Positions 50,343 through 58,531 of a stretch of 64,000 bases of DNA are shown here, piece after piece (the stretch's first letter is position 1; every line of letters starts with the position of its first letter). Below the pieces are notes generated by a model, which saw nothing but the letters and a program-made list of their open reading frames with translations, had not been told where the DNA came from and searched no databases. The DNA is from Gaiellasilicea sp037721555 (GTDB lineage Bacteria > Actinomycetota > Thermoleophilia > Gaiellales > Gaiellaceae), in the NCBI GenBank assembly GCA_037721555.1, contig JBBJOI010000003.1, positions 1 through 64,000 of the forward strand. The letters are read 5' to 3'. The position numbers and the translations under genes are program-made.

Positions 50343-51485
50343 TTAGGCCCCGAGCTCCTCGGATGCGAGCCTTGTCCCCTTGACGCGGTTGGCGATCTTC
50401 TGCATGGCGATGTCCCGGGCGAAGTCGGGAGAGCCGTGCTTGGGCTTCACGTCGCGGCTGAATGGCGAGAAGCCGCAGTCGTCGGTGGCGCCTAGGCGCT
50501 CGACGGGGATGTACTTGGCCGCCGAGACGAGCTGCTCCTTCACCTGCTCGGGGGTCTCGACCTCGGGGTCGAGCGGGTTGATGACGCCCATGAAGCAGAC
50601 CTGCGCGACGCCGTTGGCGTCCTCGCGACTGTATTGGCCGCAGAGCTTGTAGACGTTCTCTCGATCCTCCTCGCTCGCGCATTGGATCAGGAAGTAGCCT
50701 GCGTTGAGCTGGAACATCTTGCTCAGAAGCTTCTCGTAGGGCACCTCTTTGGAGTGCACCGAGTCGCAGTCGCCGCCGGGGCAGGTGTGGATTCCGATGT
50801 TGCGGCGCTCCTCGGCCGAGAAGCGGTCGATGACGCGGTTGTTCAGGTCGATGAACTCCTGGAGCATGTCTTTGTTCGTCCACGGGTTGCGCGCGTCGTT
50901 CTTGTTCGCCAGCCGGCCCTCGGTGAAGTCGATCGAGACGCGTTCCGCGCCGGCGGCGAACGCCTGTCGGATGTCCTTCTCGACTTCGTCGCAGAGGTCG
51001 TCGAGGAACTGCTCCCGCGAGTACCCCTCGATCTCGCCCTCCAGCGGGTAGAGCAGCATCAGCATCGACGGCGCGATCACCGCCTGCTTGACCGGCTTGG
51101 TCGCGGTCGCCTTGTTCTTCTCCACGAACTCCGAGGCGAATCTCTTGTAACGGAAGGGGCCGCCCGTCAACCGCGGCAGCTGACGGTGATGCCCATCGTC
51201 GAAGATCGCGAAGAACTGGCCATCGCCCGCGAGGTTGTCGGCCAGTCCCGTCCCGGCCAGCGTGTCAGTGAGCGGGTACGTCGCGAAGCTCGACTCGCGC
51301 TGCTCGCCATCGGTGACGTAGGTCTCACCCGTCTGCTCCAGACGCTTGATCGAATCCTCCGCAGCCTTGTCCTGCTCCGCCTCGAGCTGCGCAAAATCGA
51401 TTTTGCCCTCATCGTAGGCCTGATAGGCCTCCTGCAACTTCATCGGGCGAGGCAAGGACCCGACCAGCTCGGTGGGAATCGGCAT
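50343..51485 (-). CDS. Cobalamin-independent methionine synthase-like methyltransferase (MetE C-terminal family)
   Basis: A 380-residue protein equal to the catalytic half of MetE. The zinc site is visible: GIHTCPGGD gives His and Cys, ATDDCGFSPFSRD gives the second Cys, and an acidic ligand lies between. It starts MPIPTELVGSLPRP, as single-domain relatives do. Such proteins transfer methyl groups to a thiol (homocysteine or another acceptor) without the N-terminal MetE half; the methyl donor is uncertain. ATG at 51485. It stands alone, with 166 bases to the next gene and a hairpin behind it. Confidence 0.85.
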   Translation of the reverse strand: MPIPTELVGSLPRPMKLQEAYQAYDEGKIDFAQLEAEQDKAAEDSIKRLEQTGETYVTDGEQRESSFATYPLTDTLAGTGLADNLAGDGQFFAIFDDGHHRQLPRLTGGPFRYKRFASEFVEKNKATATKPVKQAVIAPSMLMLLYPLEGEIEGYSREQFLDDLCDEVEKDIRQAFAAGAERVSIDFTEGRLANKNDARNPWTNKDMLQEFIDLNNRVIDRFSAEERRNIGIHTCPGGDCDSVHSKEVPYEKLLSKMFQLNAGYFLIQCASEEDRENVYKLCGQYSREDANGVAQVCFMGVINPLDPEVETPEQVKEQLVSAAKYIPVERLGATDDCGFSPFSRDVKPKHGSPDFARDIAMQKIANRVKGTRLASEELGA

Positions 51486-51651
51486 CGTCTCTCCTCTCTG
51501 GGACGGCGTGGTCGTGATCAGTCCGACCCACGCACGCTCGTCTTCTCGTCCGTCCGCGGGGAGCAGACGGACTTGGCCTTCATGCTTGGCCGCGAGTATC
51601 TCACGGGGCGATTGACGGGTCGCAAGCGCTTCCGACGCCTGCTCCGCCGGC

Positions 51652-52509
51652 CTAGATCTGGATCGCTTCCCACCCTTCGGGGCGGACGTCGTCGGGGTCG
51701 GTGTCGAGCTGCACGGCGAACCCCAACGCTATGCGTTGAACGGTGGCGGTGAGAGGAAAGACGGAAAGCGGCTCGCCGAGCTCGGTAGCCGAAAAGCGAT
51801 AGGCGCGCGTTCCGCTGGCTCCGATCGCATCGACGAGCTCGGTCACACGCGCGGCCCCGGGCCCGCCGCCGTCGAGGCAGACGAGTCCGTCGCGTAGGCC
51901 CATCGCGAACCCGGGCCCGTGGAGGAGCTGCTCAGCCGAGAGCCCCGCCGTGAACAGGTGCGCCGCTTCGCGAACCTTGAGGGCGCCCTCGGCCGCCGTC
52001 CACTGGTTCGGGCCCGCTCCCACGAACTCAAGGCCGCGTTCCGGCAAAGCGACAGTCGGAGCACGGCCGTCGAGCGCGGCGGTAACCGCCGCCGGAATCC
52101 TGTCGAGCGCGCCGAGATCGGCGCCGAGCGTGACGGCGAGCTGGGCAAGGCGGGCGAGCGCTCCGAGGTGACTGGCGGTGAAGGTGCCCGACGTCTCCTG
52201 CGCAACCGTCTCGATGTCGACAGCGGGCGCACCCACGCCACCGATCGCGACCGTCGCGACGCCCTCGGCACGCGCCCGCTCCAGAACCTGGCTCGTGTGT
52301 CGTTTCGTGCCACGGTGGCTGAGCAGAACGAGCGCGTCGGTCCGAGCCGGCCGCGGCCCCCAGAGGTCGCAGTCGGCTGCCGACACCGCCGCGGCGTCGA
52401 CTCCGGCGAGCCGGAGGAAGTAGGCACCCTGGTTGGCGGCATGCCAGCTCGTCCCGGTGCCGACGACGAAGACCCGTCGCCCGGCGATCCGCCCCGCGCC
52501 CGCTTCCAC
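51652..52509 (-). CDS. SIS-domain sugar isomerase-like protein (GlmS C-terminal type)
   Basis: A 285-residue frame from a GTG at 52509 with two SIS domains: VGTGTSWHAANQGAYFLRLA (about residues 16-35) and LVLLSHRGTKRHT; in the second half FVGAGPNQWTAAEGALKVRE and LLHGPG. These bind phosphosugars as in GlmS, but the glutamine-amidotransferase half is missing and the conserved C-terminal DNLAKSVTVE-like end is replaced. The natural N-terminus seems to lie in another frame upstream (see 52510-52582). Confidence 0.75.
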   Translation of the reverse strand: MEAGAGRIAGRRVFVVGTGTSWHAANQGAYFLRLAGVDAAAVSAADCDLWGPRPARTDALVLLSHRGTKRHTSQVLERARAEGVATVAIGGVGAPAVDIETVAQETSGTFTASHLGALARLAQLAVTLGADLGALDRIPAAVTAALDGRAPTVALPERGLEFVGAGPNQWTAAEGALKVREAAHLFTAGLSAEQLLHGPGFAMGLRDGLVCLDGGGPGAARVTELVDAIGASGTRAYRFSATELGEPLSVFPLTATVQRIALGFAVQLDTDPDDVRPEGWEAIQI

Positions 52510-52582
52510 GGGTTGTCCAGTCGGCGAGGATGCGGCGCAGATCGTCAGGCTGCCGCCGCATCGTCCTCGCCATCTCAGTCAT
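52510..52582 (-). other. Frameshifted N-terminus of the SIS gene
   Basis: An ATG at 52582 opens MTEMARTMRRQPDDLRRILA and then DW, exactly the helical start expected of a GlmS-like isomerase (M..EM..QP..L...L). It is in a different frame from the SIS domains; a single-base change near 52511-52516 (in ACAACCCG on the minus strand) would join the two. Either a real frameshift or an assembly error. Confidence 0.55.
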
Positions 52583-52657
52583 TCGGTCGCCGTCACAGTC
52601 AGACCTCCCCGGCCGCATGTCGCGCACGTGGAAAGAGTGCCCGCACTTGCGCGCGAC

Positions 52658-52684
52658 GCGCGCATCTAGTGAGGAGATGCGCGC
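52658..52684. promoter_or_regulatory. Perfect inverted repeat upstream of the SIS gene
   Basis: GCGCGCATCT (52658-52667) and AGATGCGCGC (52675-52684) with a 7-base loop, about 75 bases ahead of the ATG at 52582. It could be an operator or a leader hairpin. The rest of 52583-52800 shows no gene. Confidence 0.4.
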
Positions 52685-52800
52685 CCGACAAGATCCCAGG
52701 CCAAGATCGAGCCAGCCAAAGCAGCGTGAACTCGACAGAACCTCATGCCGACGATTCGCTGGCGACTCGGTGAAGTGTCAGAACCGCTGGTTGAGCAGGT

Positions 52801-52836
52801 GCGTGGTGGAGGATCCTTGAGCGCCCTCCACCACGC
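52801..52836 (-). terminator. Hairpin behind the ferritin-like gene
   Basis: Perfect 12-base arms (GCGTGGTGGAGG and CCTCCACCACGC) around a 12-base loop, 12 bases past the stop of the ferritin-like gene. Very stable, without a T-run. Confidence 0.6.
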
Positions 52837-52848
52837 GAGCGTGATCGA

Positions 52849-53628
52849 TTACGCGCCGTTCGCCTTGAACTTGGCGAACAGATCGAGTACCGGCTGCGGA
52901 CAGCTCGTGATGAATCCGGTTGCTTGGACAGCAGCGACGATCTCCGACGGCTTCTTGCCGGCATCGAAGGCAATCGGGAACGGCGACTTGTTGGTGATCA
53001 GGTTGAGGTACGCGGCGTGCCGGGCCTCAACGGTTGCGATCTGTGCGCCGGCCTGCAGGTTGTCGCCTGCGTCGACGTAGCGGATTGCGCCGTCGTAGGC
53101 CATCACGCCGGTGTTCTCGAGCGTGCGAGCGGTGGCGAGGAACGTGCCCACGTTCGTCAGGCCCTTGCTGAAGTTGAAGGTGCACGCCGGAGCCGCCGAG
53201 GCGCCGAGAGCGGTTCGCAGGAACGCGACGTGCGTCACCTCGTGGTCGCGGATGGCGCTGAGGTAGCCGTACGACGTCGCGCGGATCCGGCCGCCGAAGC
53301 CCGCGAGCTGCTTTGCCCCCGTGATCGCACCACGTTTGAACTTCCCGGTGCTCGCCGGCACGCCCGGAGGTAGTGTCTGGCGGCCGCTTCCCAGGGCCTG
53401 GACGTAGAACGATGCCTCGAGGTACTCCAACGTCAGTGCGAAGTTCAGGATGTCAACATCCGTGATCGCCGTCGGATTGTCGTGACCTGCACGGGCTGTT
53501 CCGGCAGTCGCGCCCAGTAGGGCGCCGCCACCGATGAGTGCCGCGCCACCGATCCCCGCCTTGCGAAGAAACGCTGCGCGGGTATCGGGCCGCTCGCTCA
53601 ACGACATCTCATTCGACTTATTCGACAC
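52849..53628 (-). CDS. Tat-exported ferritin-like domain protein
   Basis: A 259-residue protein of the ferritin-like/desiccation-related (Pcc13-62-like) family. The N-terminus has a Tat-type signal: RAAFLRKAGIGGAALIGGGA, with a likely cut after ATAGTARA. DVDILNFALTLEYLEASFY is the first ferritin-like helix; AIRDHEVTHVAFLR and ATVEARHAAYLNLI supply glutamate/histidine pairs that could hold a di-iron site. Relatives are secreted and stress related; no enzymatic role is known to me. ATG at 53628; an inverted repeat lies 20 bases upstream. Confidence 0.85.
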   Translation of the reverse strand: MSNKSNEMSLSERPDTRAAFLRKAGIGGAALIGGGALLGATAGTARAGHDNPTAITDVDILNFALTLEYLEASFYVQALGSGRQTLPPGVPASTGKFKRGAITGAKQLAGFGGRIRATSYGYLSAIRDHEVTHVAFLRTALGASAAPACTFNFSKGLTNVGTFLATARTLENTGVMAYDGAIRYVDAGDNLQAGAQIATVEARHAAYLNLITNKSPFPIAFDAGKKPSEIVAAVQATGFITSCPQPVLDLFAKFKANGA

Positions 53629-53647
53629 AAAAGACCCCCGTTGTTTA

Positions 53648-53667
53648 GTTCGCGCTTAGGCGCGAAC
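53648..53667. promoter_or_regulatory. Inverted repeat upstream of the ferritin-like gene
   Basis: GTTCGCGC, TTAG, GCGCGAAC: perfect 8-base arms, 20 bases before the start codon and followed by unusually AT-rich DNA. Could be an operator or a hairpin in the leader of the mRNA. Confidence 0.45.
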
Positions 53668-54182
53668 TTAAGTTATCGACACATCTAGGCGTGGGCTAAA
53701 CGCCATTTACAAACATTTAACTATAAGATCGAAGTTGCCCGAATGGAAAAGGACGACCATTTGGCCCGGAAGTAATGAATGAGGCGACTTCTTCAGCGTT
53801 TTCAGTAGTTCTCAACGGTTATTCGCCGACGACCGCAAAACGGTTCGTCGTCGTGACGATCGCGCCAAGGGCGGGCGGATTCGAATTTCCACGGCGCGCT
53901 GCCTGGACGCGGCTCCAGACGCTAAGCCGGTCTTCTAGTCTAGGAAGCGGCACGCGCTGCACCGCTCTCGTGGACTGCAGGATGACGTGTGGGTATCTCT
54001 CGAGTGGACCGATGATCGTCGCTCGCCCAGACGTTCTGAGACGACCTTCGGGGAAGCCGGAGCGAGCGCGAGTGTCGGATGCGTGCCCCTGGCTCTACAA
54101 CTTGGTGCGCGGCGGCTTCGGATCCCTCCGGTGCCGCCAGACGCGTCTCTGAGTCTGAGCTAGGCGGGAGCACGCCTCCCGG
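53668..54182. other. 515-base stretch without a recognisable gene
   Basis: The first ~120 bases are AT-rich (for example ATTTACAAACATTTAAC near 53705) and probably hold the ferritin-gene promoter. The rest returns to high GC. Open frames on both strands (53775-54152 plus; 54173-53940 minus) have no protein-like composition and I do not accept them. A degenerate match to the GTCTCTGAGACCG repeat core lies at 54145-54157 but lacks the CTASC box. Confidence 0.5.
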
Positions 54183-55376
54183 TCATTCGACCGGAGTCTC
54201 GACCTCGGCCGACTCATCGGGCCGAGTGGGTGCCAGTCGGTGGATCGCGAGCGCGGACGCGACGAGGATCGCGCCCAGCAGCCAGAAAACGGAGCTTGCT
54301 CCGGCGCTTCCGGCCACGACGCCTGCAGCGGCCGGCGTCGCCACCTGACCGATGCGGTTGCCAGTCAGGCGAACAGCGAGAGCCGTCGAGCGTGCGTGTT
54401 CCGGGACGAGCTGCACCACAAGTGTCATCGAGAGGGGCTGGCCGAAACCGAGCCCGAAGCCTGCGACGACGCAGAGAGCCGCAAGCGCCCAGACCTCGTA
54501 CGTCACTGTCATCGAGACGAACGCGGCGGCCGCAGCGGTCGCGCCGATCGAGATGAGGCGCGTCCTGCCGACCCGCCGCACGATGCCCCCGATCCCCACC
54601 CTCGCCGCGATCGAAGCACCGGCCCGTAGCGCCAGCAGCGCCCCGATCGTGCGCGGGCCGATGTCCCGGCTCTCGCCGATCACGGGCAGGTAGGCGGTAA
54701 AGACGTCGGCGGCCGAGAGCACGGCGATGCTCGCGAAGATGCCGGCTGGCACTCCTCTCGTGGAGACGATGGCGCGCACGCTCCCGCGCCGGGCCTCGAC
54801 ACGGGCGCCGGCCGGGCCGCTGTCCCTTTCGGCGACCGCGGCGCAGACGGTCGCGATGGCCGCGATCCCCGCAGCGATCAGCATCACGTGCGTCGTCGCG
54901 CCCGCAGACGGCGAGGCACCTGCCCCCAGGACTAGCCCGACGAGGAGCGGGCCGACGAGCTGACCCAGAGACACGCCGGTAGTGAGGAAGCCGAAGTGCT
55001 GGTCGTGCCGCGCGCTGTCGGACTCCCGCGCGATCACGTCCTGGGCCCCGAGCGCGAGCGCGAGGTGTCCGAGTCCCACGACAGCGCTGGCAACGGCGAT
55101 CGTGGCGGTGCCGGTGGAGACAGCGAGGAAGAGGCAGCCGACCGTCTGGACTGTGCAGCCCACCAGTAGGAGCGGCGCTCCTCTTCGATCCGAGAGCCGC
55201 CCCAGCGGGATCGCGAGGAAGATCGGGAGCAGCGCGAACGCCGCCGCAACGAGCCCCACCTCGCGCGCCCCCTCCCCGAGGGCGAGCAGCCGGTACGAGG
55301 TTGCCGGCCGCACCATGTAGACCGCGGCCTGTGCGACGCCCATCGCCAGCAACGCGAAGAGGAGCCGCCGGGGCAA
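54183..55376 (-). CDS. MFS transporter
   Basis: A 397-residue major facilitator with about twelve hydrophobic segments. The loop 2-3 signature is IPLGRLSDRRGAPLLLVG (about residues 56-73), and a weaker copy, VGIGGIVRRVGRTRLI, lies in the second half. The start is a TTG at 55376 placed directly after the upstream stop (55377); an ATG about 11 codons inside is the alternative. As the last gene of the SBP-to-lyase operon it may export or import an organic acid linked to that pathway. Confidence 0.85.
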   Translation of the reverse strand: MPRRLLFALLAMGVAQAAVYMVRPATSYRLLALGEGAREVGLVAAAFALLPIFLAIPLGRLSDRRGAPLLLVGCTVQTVGCLFLAVSTGTATIAVASAVVGLGHLALALGAQDVIARESDSARHDQHFGFLTTGVSLGQLVGPLLVGLVLGAGASPSAGATTHVMLIAAGIAAIATVCAAVAERDSGPAGARVEARRGSVRAIVSTRGVPAGIFASIAVLSAADVFTAYLPVIGESRDIGPRTIGALLALRAGASIAARVGIGGIVRRVGRTRLISIGATAAAAAFVSMTVTYEVWALAALCVVAGFGLGFGQPLSMTLVVQLVPEHARSTALAVRLTGNRIGQVATPAAAGVVAGSAGASSVFWLLGAILVASALAIHRLAPTRPDESAEVETPVE

Positions 55377-56237
55377 CTACTCGCCGAGGAGCTGTTTGGC
55401 CTGCTCGTAGAACGGGATGTCGACGAACTGGCCGTCGACGGTGATTGCGCCCTCGCCGGCTGCGAGCGCACGCTCGTACTCCTCCACAACACGCCGTGCG
55501 TGCTCGAGCTCCTCGCCGGTCGGGTTGAAGACCTCGTTCAGGATCGGCACCTGGCTCGGGTGCACGCACGGAGCGCCGCGCAGCCCCATTGCACGCGATT
55601 CCTCCGCCGAGCGCCGGAAAGCGTCGAGGTCGCCGAAGCCGACGATCGCCCCAGTCAGCCCGATCGGTACGACCCCCGCGGCCTTCGCCGCATTCACGAC
55701 CAGGAAGCTCGCCATGGCGTTGCCCTGGCCGCCTGCCTCCATTCCCGTTGCAATCGTGTAGTCGCTCGAGCCGAGGCCGACAGCGACGACGCGCGGGTGC
55801 GCGGCGCAGATCTCGGCGACGTTCAGGAGCCCCTTCGGGCCCTCGACGCGCGCGAAGAACAGGGTGTGACCGACGGGCAGGCCGCGCTCCTGCTCGACGC
55901 TTGCGGTGATCTCGGCCAGCGCGAGCACGTGCTCGGCCGAGTCCACCTTCGGGAGCACGAAGCCGCGAACGTTCGCGCCCACTGCCGCCTCCAGGTCGCG
56001 AACAGCGAGGCGCCAGGGCCGGTTGACGCGCACGAGGACGTCGGCGCCTCCCTGGGACACCCGCGCGGCCGCCGCGGCCACGAGCCCGCGGGCGCGCTCC
56101 TTCTCCGACGGCGCGATCGCGTCCTCGAGTTCGAGGATGATCGCGTCTGCGCCTCGCTCGTGCGCCTTCGCGACGAAGCGCTCGGAGACCACCGGGACGT
56201 AGAGCAGCGAGCGCCAGCGAGGCCGGTATGGGTTCAA
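55377..56237 (-). CDS. HpcH/HpaI-CitE family CoA-ester lyase
   Basis: A 286-residue beta/alpha-barrel lyase of the CitE/malyl-CoA lyase type, Mg-dependent. Motifs: RSLLYVPVVSERFVAKA at the start (phosphate contact), IILELEDAIAPSEKE with the metal-region acid pair, ARVEGPKGLLN and LGSSDYTIATG. Relatives split citramalyl-, malyl- or methylmalyl-CoA into acetyl-CoA plus a keto acid. It is coupled by ATGA to a class III CoA-transferase that would make its CoA ester. Not citrate lyase, as citD and citF are absent. Confidence 0.88.
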   Translation of the reverse strand: MNPYRPRWRSLLYVPVVSERFVAKAHERGADAIILELEDAIAPSEKERARGLVAAAAARVSQGGADVLVRVNRPWRLAVRDLEAAVGANVRGFVLPKVDSAEHVLALAEITASVEQERGLPVGHTLFFARVEGPKGLLNVAEICAAHPRVVAVGLGSSDYTIATGMEAGGQGNAMASFLVVNAAKAAGVVPIGLTGAIVGFGDLDAFRRSAEESRAMGLRGAPCVHPSQVPILNEVFNPTGEELEHARRVVEEYERALAAGEGAITVDGQFVDIPFYEQAKQLLGE

Positions 56238-57460
56238 ACGACACCGTCCTCGACGAGAAGCGCCAGTGCAGCGGCATCAATCCCCAGCTCGGCGTAGATC
56301 TCGGCGTTGTGCTCCCCGAGAGCAGGCGCCGGAAGACGGATCGCCCCAGGTGTTCCGGACAAGCGAGGGACGACGTTCTGGAGCACAACGCCGTCGTCCT
56401 CCATCTCGACGACGGTCTCTCGCGCGAGGTAATGCTCGTCCGCCAGTGCGTCGACCACGTCGAGCACCGGGCCGATCGTCAGGCGTTGTGCCGCTGCAAG
56501 CGCGAGGATCTCGCCCCGGCTGAAGCGTCGAAACTCCGGGACGAGCGCCTCGTTCAGCTCGTCCCGGTGCGCGAGCCTAACCTCGGAGTTCGAGAAGCGC
56601 GGATCGGCCAGGAGATCCTCCCGCCCGACCGCAGCGAAGAAGCGCGAGGCGGTCTCCTCAGTTGCGGCGGAGATCGCGACCCAGAGGTCGTCGCTCGTCT
56701 GGAAGACCCCGCGCACCGAGGAGACGCCGGCTCCGTCGCCTCGCTTGCGTAGCCGGCCTCGGCCGGAGTACGCCGTCGGGTCGGCGCCCATGATCGAGAA
56801 CAGCGGCTCGTACAGCGACACGTCGACGACCTGTCCGCCGCCGTCGTTCACGCGAACGTTCCAGAGCGCGGCGAGTGCCGCGGCTGCCGCGTAGGTGCCG
56901 GCTACCGTGTCTGCGAGGGACAGAGGCGCCTGCACCGGGGGGCCGTCCGCCGGCCCATTGAAGTACGTGAAGCCGGAGTACGCCTCCGCCAGGGTCCCGA
57001 AGCCCGGCTTGCCAGCATTCGGCCCCGTCTGTCCCCAGCCGGTGATGCGCACGATCACGAGGCGTGGATTGTGCTCGAGCAGCGCCTCGGGCCCGCCACA
57101 GAGTCGCTCGAGTACGCCCGGAGTGAAATTCTCTGCCAACAGGTCGGCTGTCCCCGCCAGCCTGAAGAGAAGGTCGCGACCGCGCGGGTCGCCGAGGTCG
57201 AGCGTGATGCTGCGCTTGTTGCGGCTGTATGCCCTCCAGTACGCGTCGTACCCGTCGACTGTCGTATGGCGGAAGGGATCGCCGACGCCGGGGCGCTCGA
57301 CCTTGACGACGTCGGCGCCCAGGTCGCCGAGGACAAGCCCGAGTTGTGCGCCGGAGACGAGCCGCGTGAGGTCGAGAAGGCGGATGCCCGCCAGCGGGCC
57401 CGCGTCGGCCCGCGCGTAGCGCTTCTTCGGGAGCGAGAGCTGCGCTTGACCCGACTTCAC
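56234..57460 (-). CDS. CaiB/BaiF class III CoA-transferase
   Basis: A 408-residue CoA-transferase. Family segments: GIRLLDLTRLVSGAQLGLVL, LGDLGADVVKVERPGVGD, SRNKRSITLDL and LLAENFTPGVLERL. The region where the catalytic Asp is expected reads GFGTLAEAYSGFTYFNGP, the pattern found in dicarboxylate-type transferases (mesaconyl/citramalyl kind). It likely moves CoA from succinyl-CoA to a C4-C5 acid that the next enzyme cleaves. It starts one base after the ABC ATPase gene ends. Confidence 0.88.
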   Translation of the reverse strand: MKSGQAQLSLPKKRYARADAGPLAGIRLLDLTRLVSGAQLGLVLGDLGADVVKVERPGVGDPFRHTTVDGYDAYWRAYSRNKRSITLDLGDPRGRDLLFRLAGTADLLAENFTPGVLERLCGGPEALLEHNPRLVIVRITGWGQTGPNAGKPGFGTLAEAYSGFTYFNGPADGPPVQAPLSLADTVAGTYAAAAALAALWNVRVNDGGGQVVDVSLYEPLFSIMGADPTAYSGRGRLRKRGDGAGVSSVRGVFQTSDDLWVAISAATEETASRFFAAVGREDLLADPRFSNSEVRLAHRDELNEALVPEFRRFSRGEILALAAAQRLTIGPVLDVVDALADEHYLARETVVEMEDDGVVLQNVVPRLSGTPGAIRLPAPALGEHNAEIYAELGIDAAALALLVEDGVV

Positions 57461-58531
57461 CTAGTCGACGACTGCGCACGCGCTCGGAGGGATGTGCACC
57501 TTGATCCGATCGCCCGGGACGAGCCGGGAACTCTGCACCGTGAGAGGAATGTGACCGGCGCTCACCTCGTACTCGTAATGGTCGCCAAGGAAGGCAACCG
57601 CACCCACGTCCGCGTCCCAGATGTTGGTCCCGTCCACGGAGCGGTCGTCGAAAAGAATGAGTGTGACGGCCTCGGGACGAATCGCGATCGTGACCTGGCC
57701 AGACGCCTCTTGCCCGGCGCCGAGCGTGAGCCTGAGCGCCGAATCGGCGACCTCAACGACAGCGCGGCCAGCGGTCGTCGCAGCGGCGCCTTCGATCAGG
57801 TTGACGCGGCCGACGAACTCGGCGACGAATCGGTTGGCCGGACGCCGATAGACATCCTCCGGCGTCCCGATCTGCTGCACCTCGCCCGCGCTCATGACGG
57901 CGACGCGGTCGCTCATCGAGAGCGCCTCGTCCTGGTCGTGGGTGACAAAGATCGTCGTCAGTCCGAGGCGGTGCTGGAGCTCCTTCACCCAGGCGCGCGC
58001 TCGCTCACGAAGCTTTGCATCGAGGTTGGAAAAGGGTTCGTCCAGCAGCAGCACCGACGGCGAGTAGACGAGTGCACGGGCGAGTGCGACTCGCTGTTGC
58101 TGGCCGCCGGACAGCTGATGCGGATAGCGCTTCTCGTACGCCGTCATCTCGACGAGCTCCAGGACCTCGAGTACCCGCGTTCTGATCGCGGCTCGCTTCA
58201 GCTTGCGCACCTTCAGGGGGAATGCGAGGTTGTCGAAGACGGTCATATGCGGCCACACCGCGTAGGACTGGAACACGATGCCGAGGTTCCGCTGCTCTGC
58301 GGGCACCGCCACCCTTCTCGATGCGTCGAAGAACGTCTCGTCGCCCACGGCGATCCGGCCGGCTTCGGGCTGCTGGAAGCCAGCGATCGACATCAGGGTC
58401 GTCGACTTGCCGCAGCCGCTGGGCCCGAGCAGGGTGAAGAGCTCCCCTTCCTTGACCGCGAAACTGACGTCGTCGAGCGCCCGCTGATCGCCGAACTGCT
58501 TGACCAGGTTCTGGACGTCGATCTCAGGCAC
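57461..58531 (-). CDS. ABC importer ATPase (FbpC/PotA type)
   Basis: A 356-residue ATPase. Walker A GPSGCGKST (about residues 35-43), Q-loop VFQSYAVWPHMTV, signature LSGGQQQRVALARAL, Walker B VLLLDEPFSNLD and switch TIFVTHDQDEAL. A C-terminal TOBE domain (AIRPEAVTLIL; TVQSSRLVPGDRIKVHIP) matches importers of iron(III), polyamine or 2-aminoethylphosphonate type. It overlaps the fused permease gene by 8 bases. Confidence 0.93.
   Translation of the reverse strand: MPEIDVQNLVKQFGDQRALDDVSFAVKEGELFTLLGPSGCGKSTTLMSIAGFQQPEAGRIAVGDETFFDASRRVAVPAEQRNLGIVFQSYAVWPHMTVFDNLAFPLKVRKLKRAAIRTRVLEVLELVEMTAYEKRYPHQLSGGQQQRVALARALVYSPSVLLLDEPFSNLDAKLRERARAWVKELQHRLGLTTIFVTHDQDEALSMSDRVAVMSAGEVQQIGTPEDVYRRPANRFVAEFVGRVNLIEGAAATTAGRAVVEVADSALRLTLGAGQEASGQVTIAIRPEAVTLILFDDRSVDGTNIWDADVGAVAFLGDHYEYEVSAGHIPLTVQSSRLVPGDRIKVHIPPSACAVVD

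Noticed and set aside
53775..54152. Possible 125-residue gene in the AT-rich to GC-rich gap
   Set aside because: No ribosome site, no hydrophobic or domain pattern, and it contains many rare-looking serine and arginine runs.
54145..54157. Fifth copy of the intergenic repeat core (11 of 13 matches)
   Set aside because: The CTASC box at the 14-base distance is missing, so it is not counted in the family.
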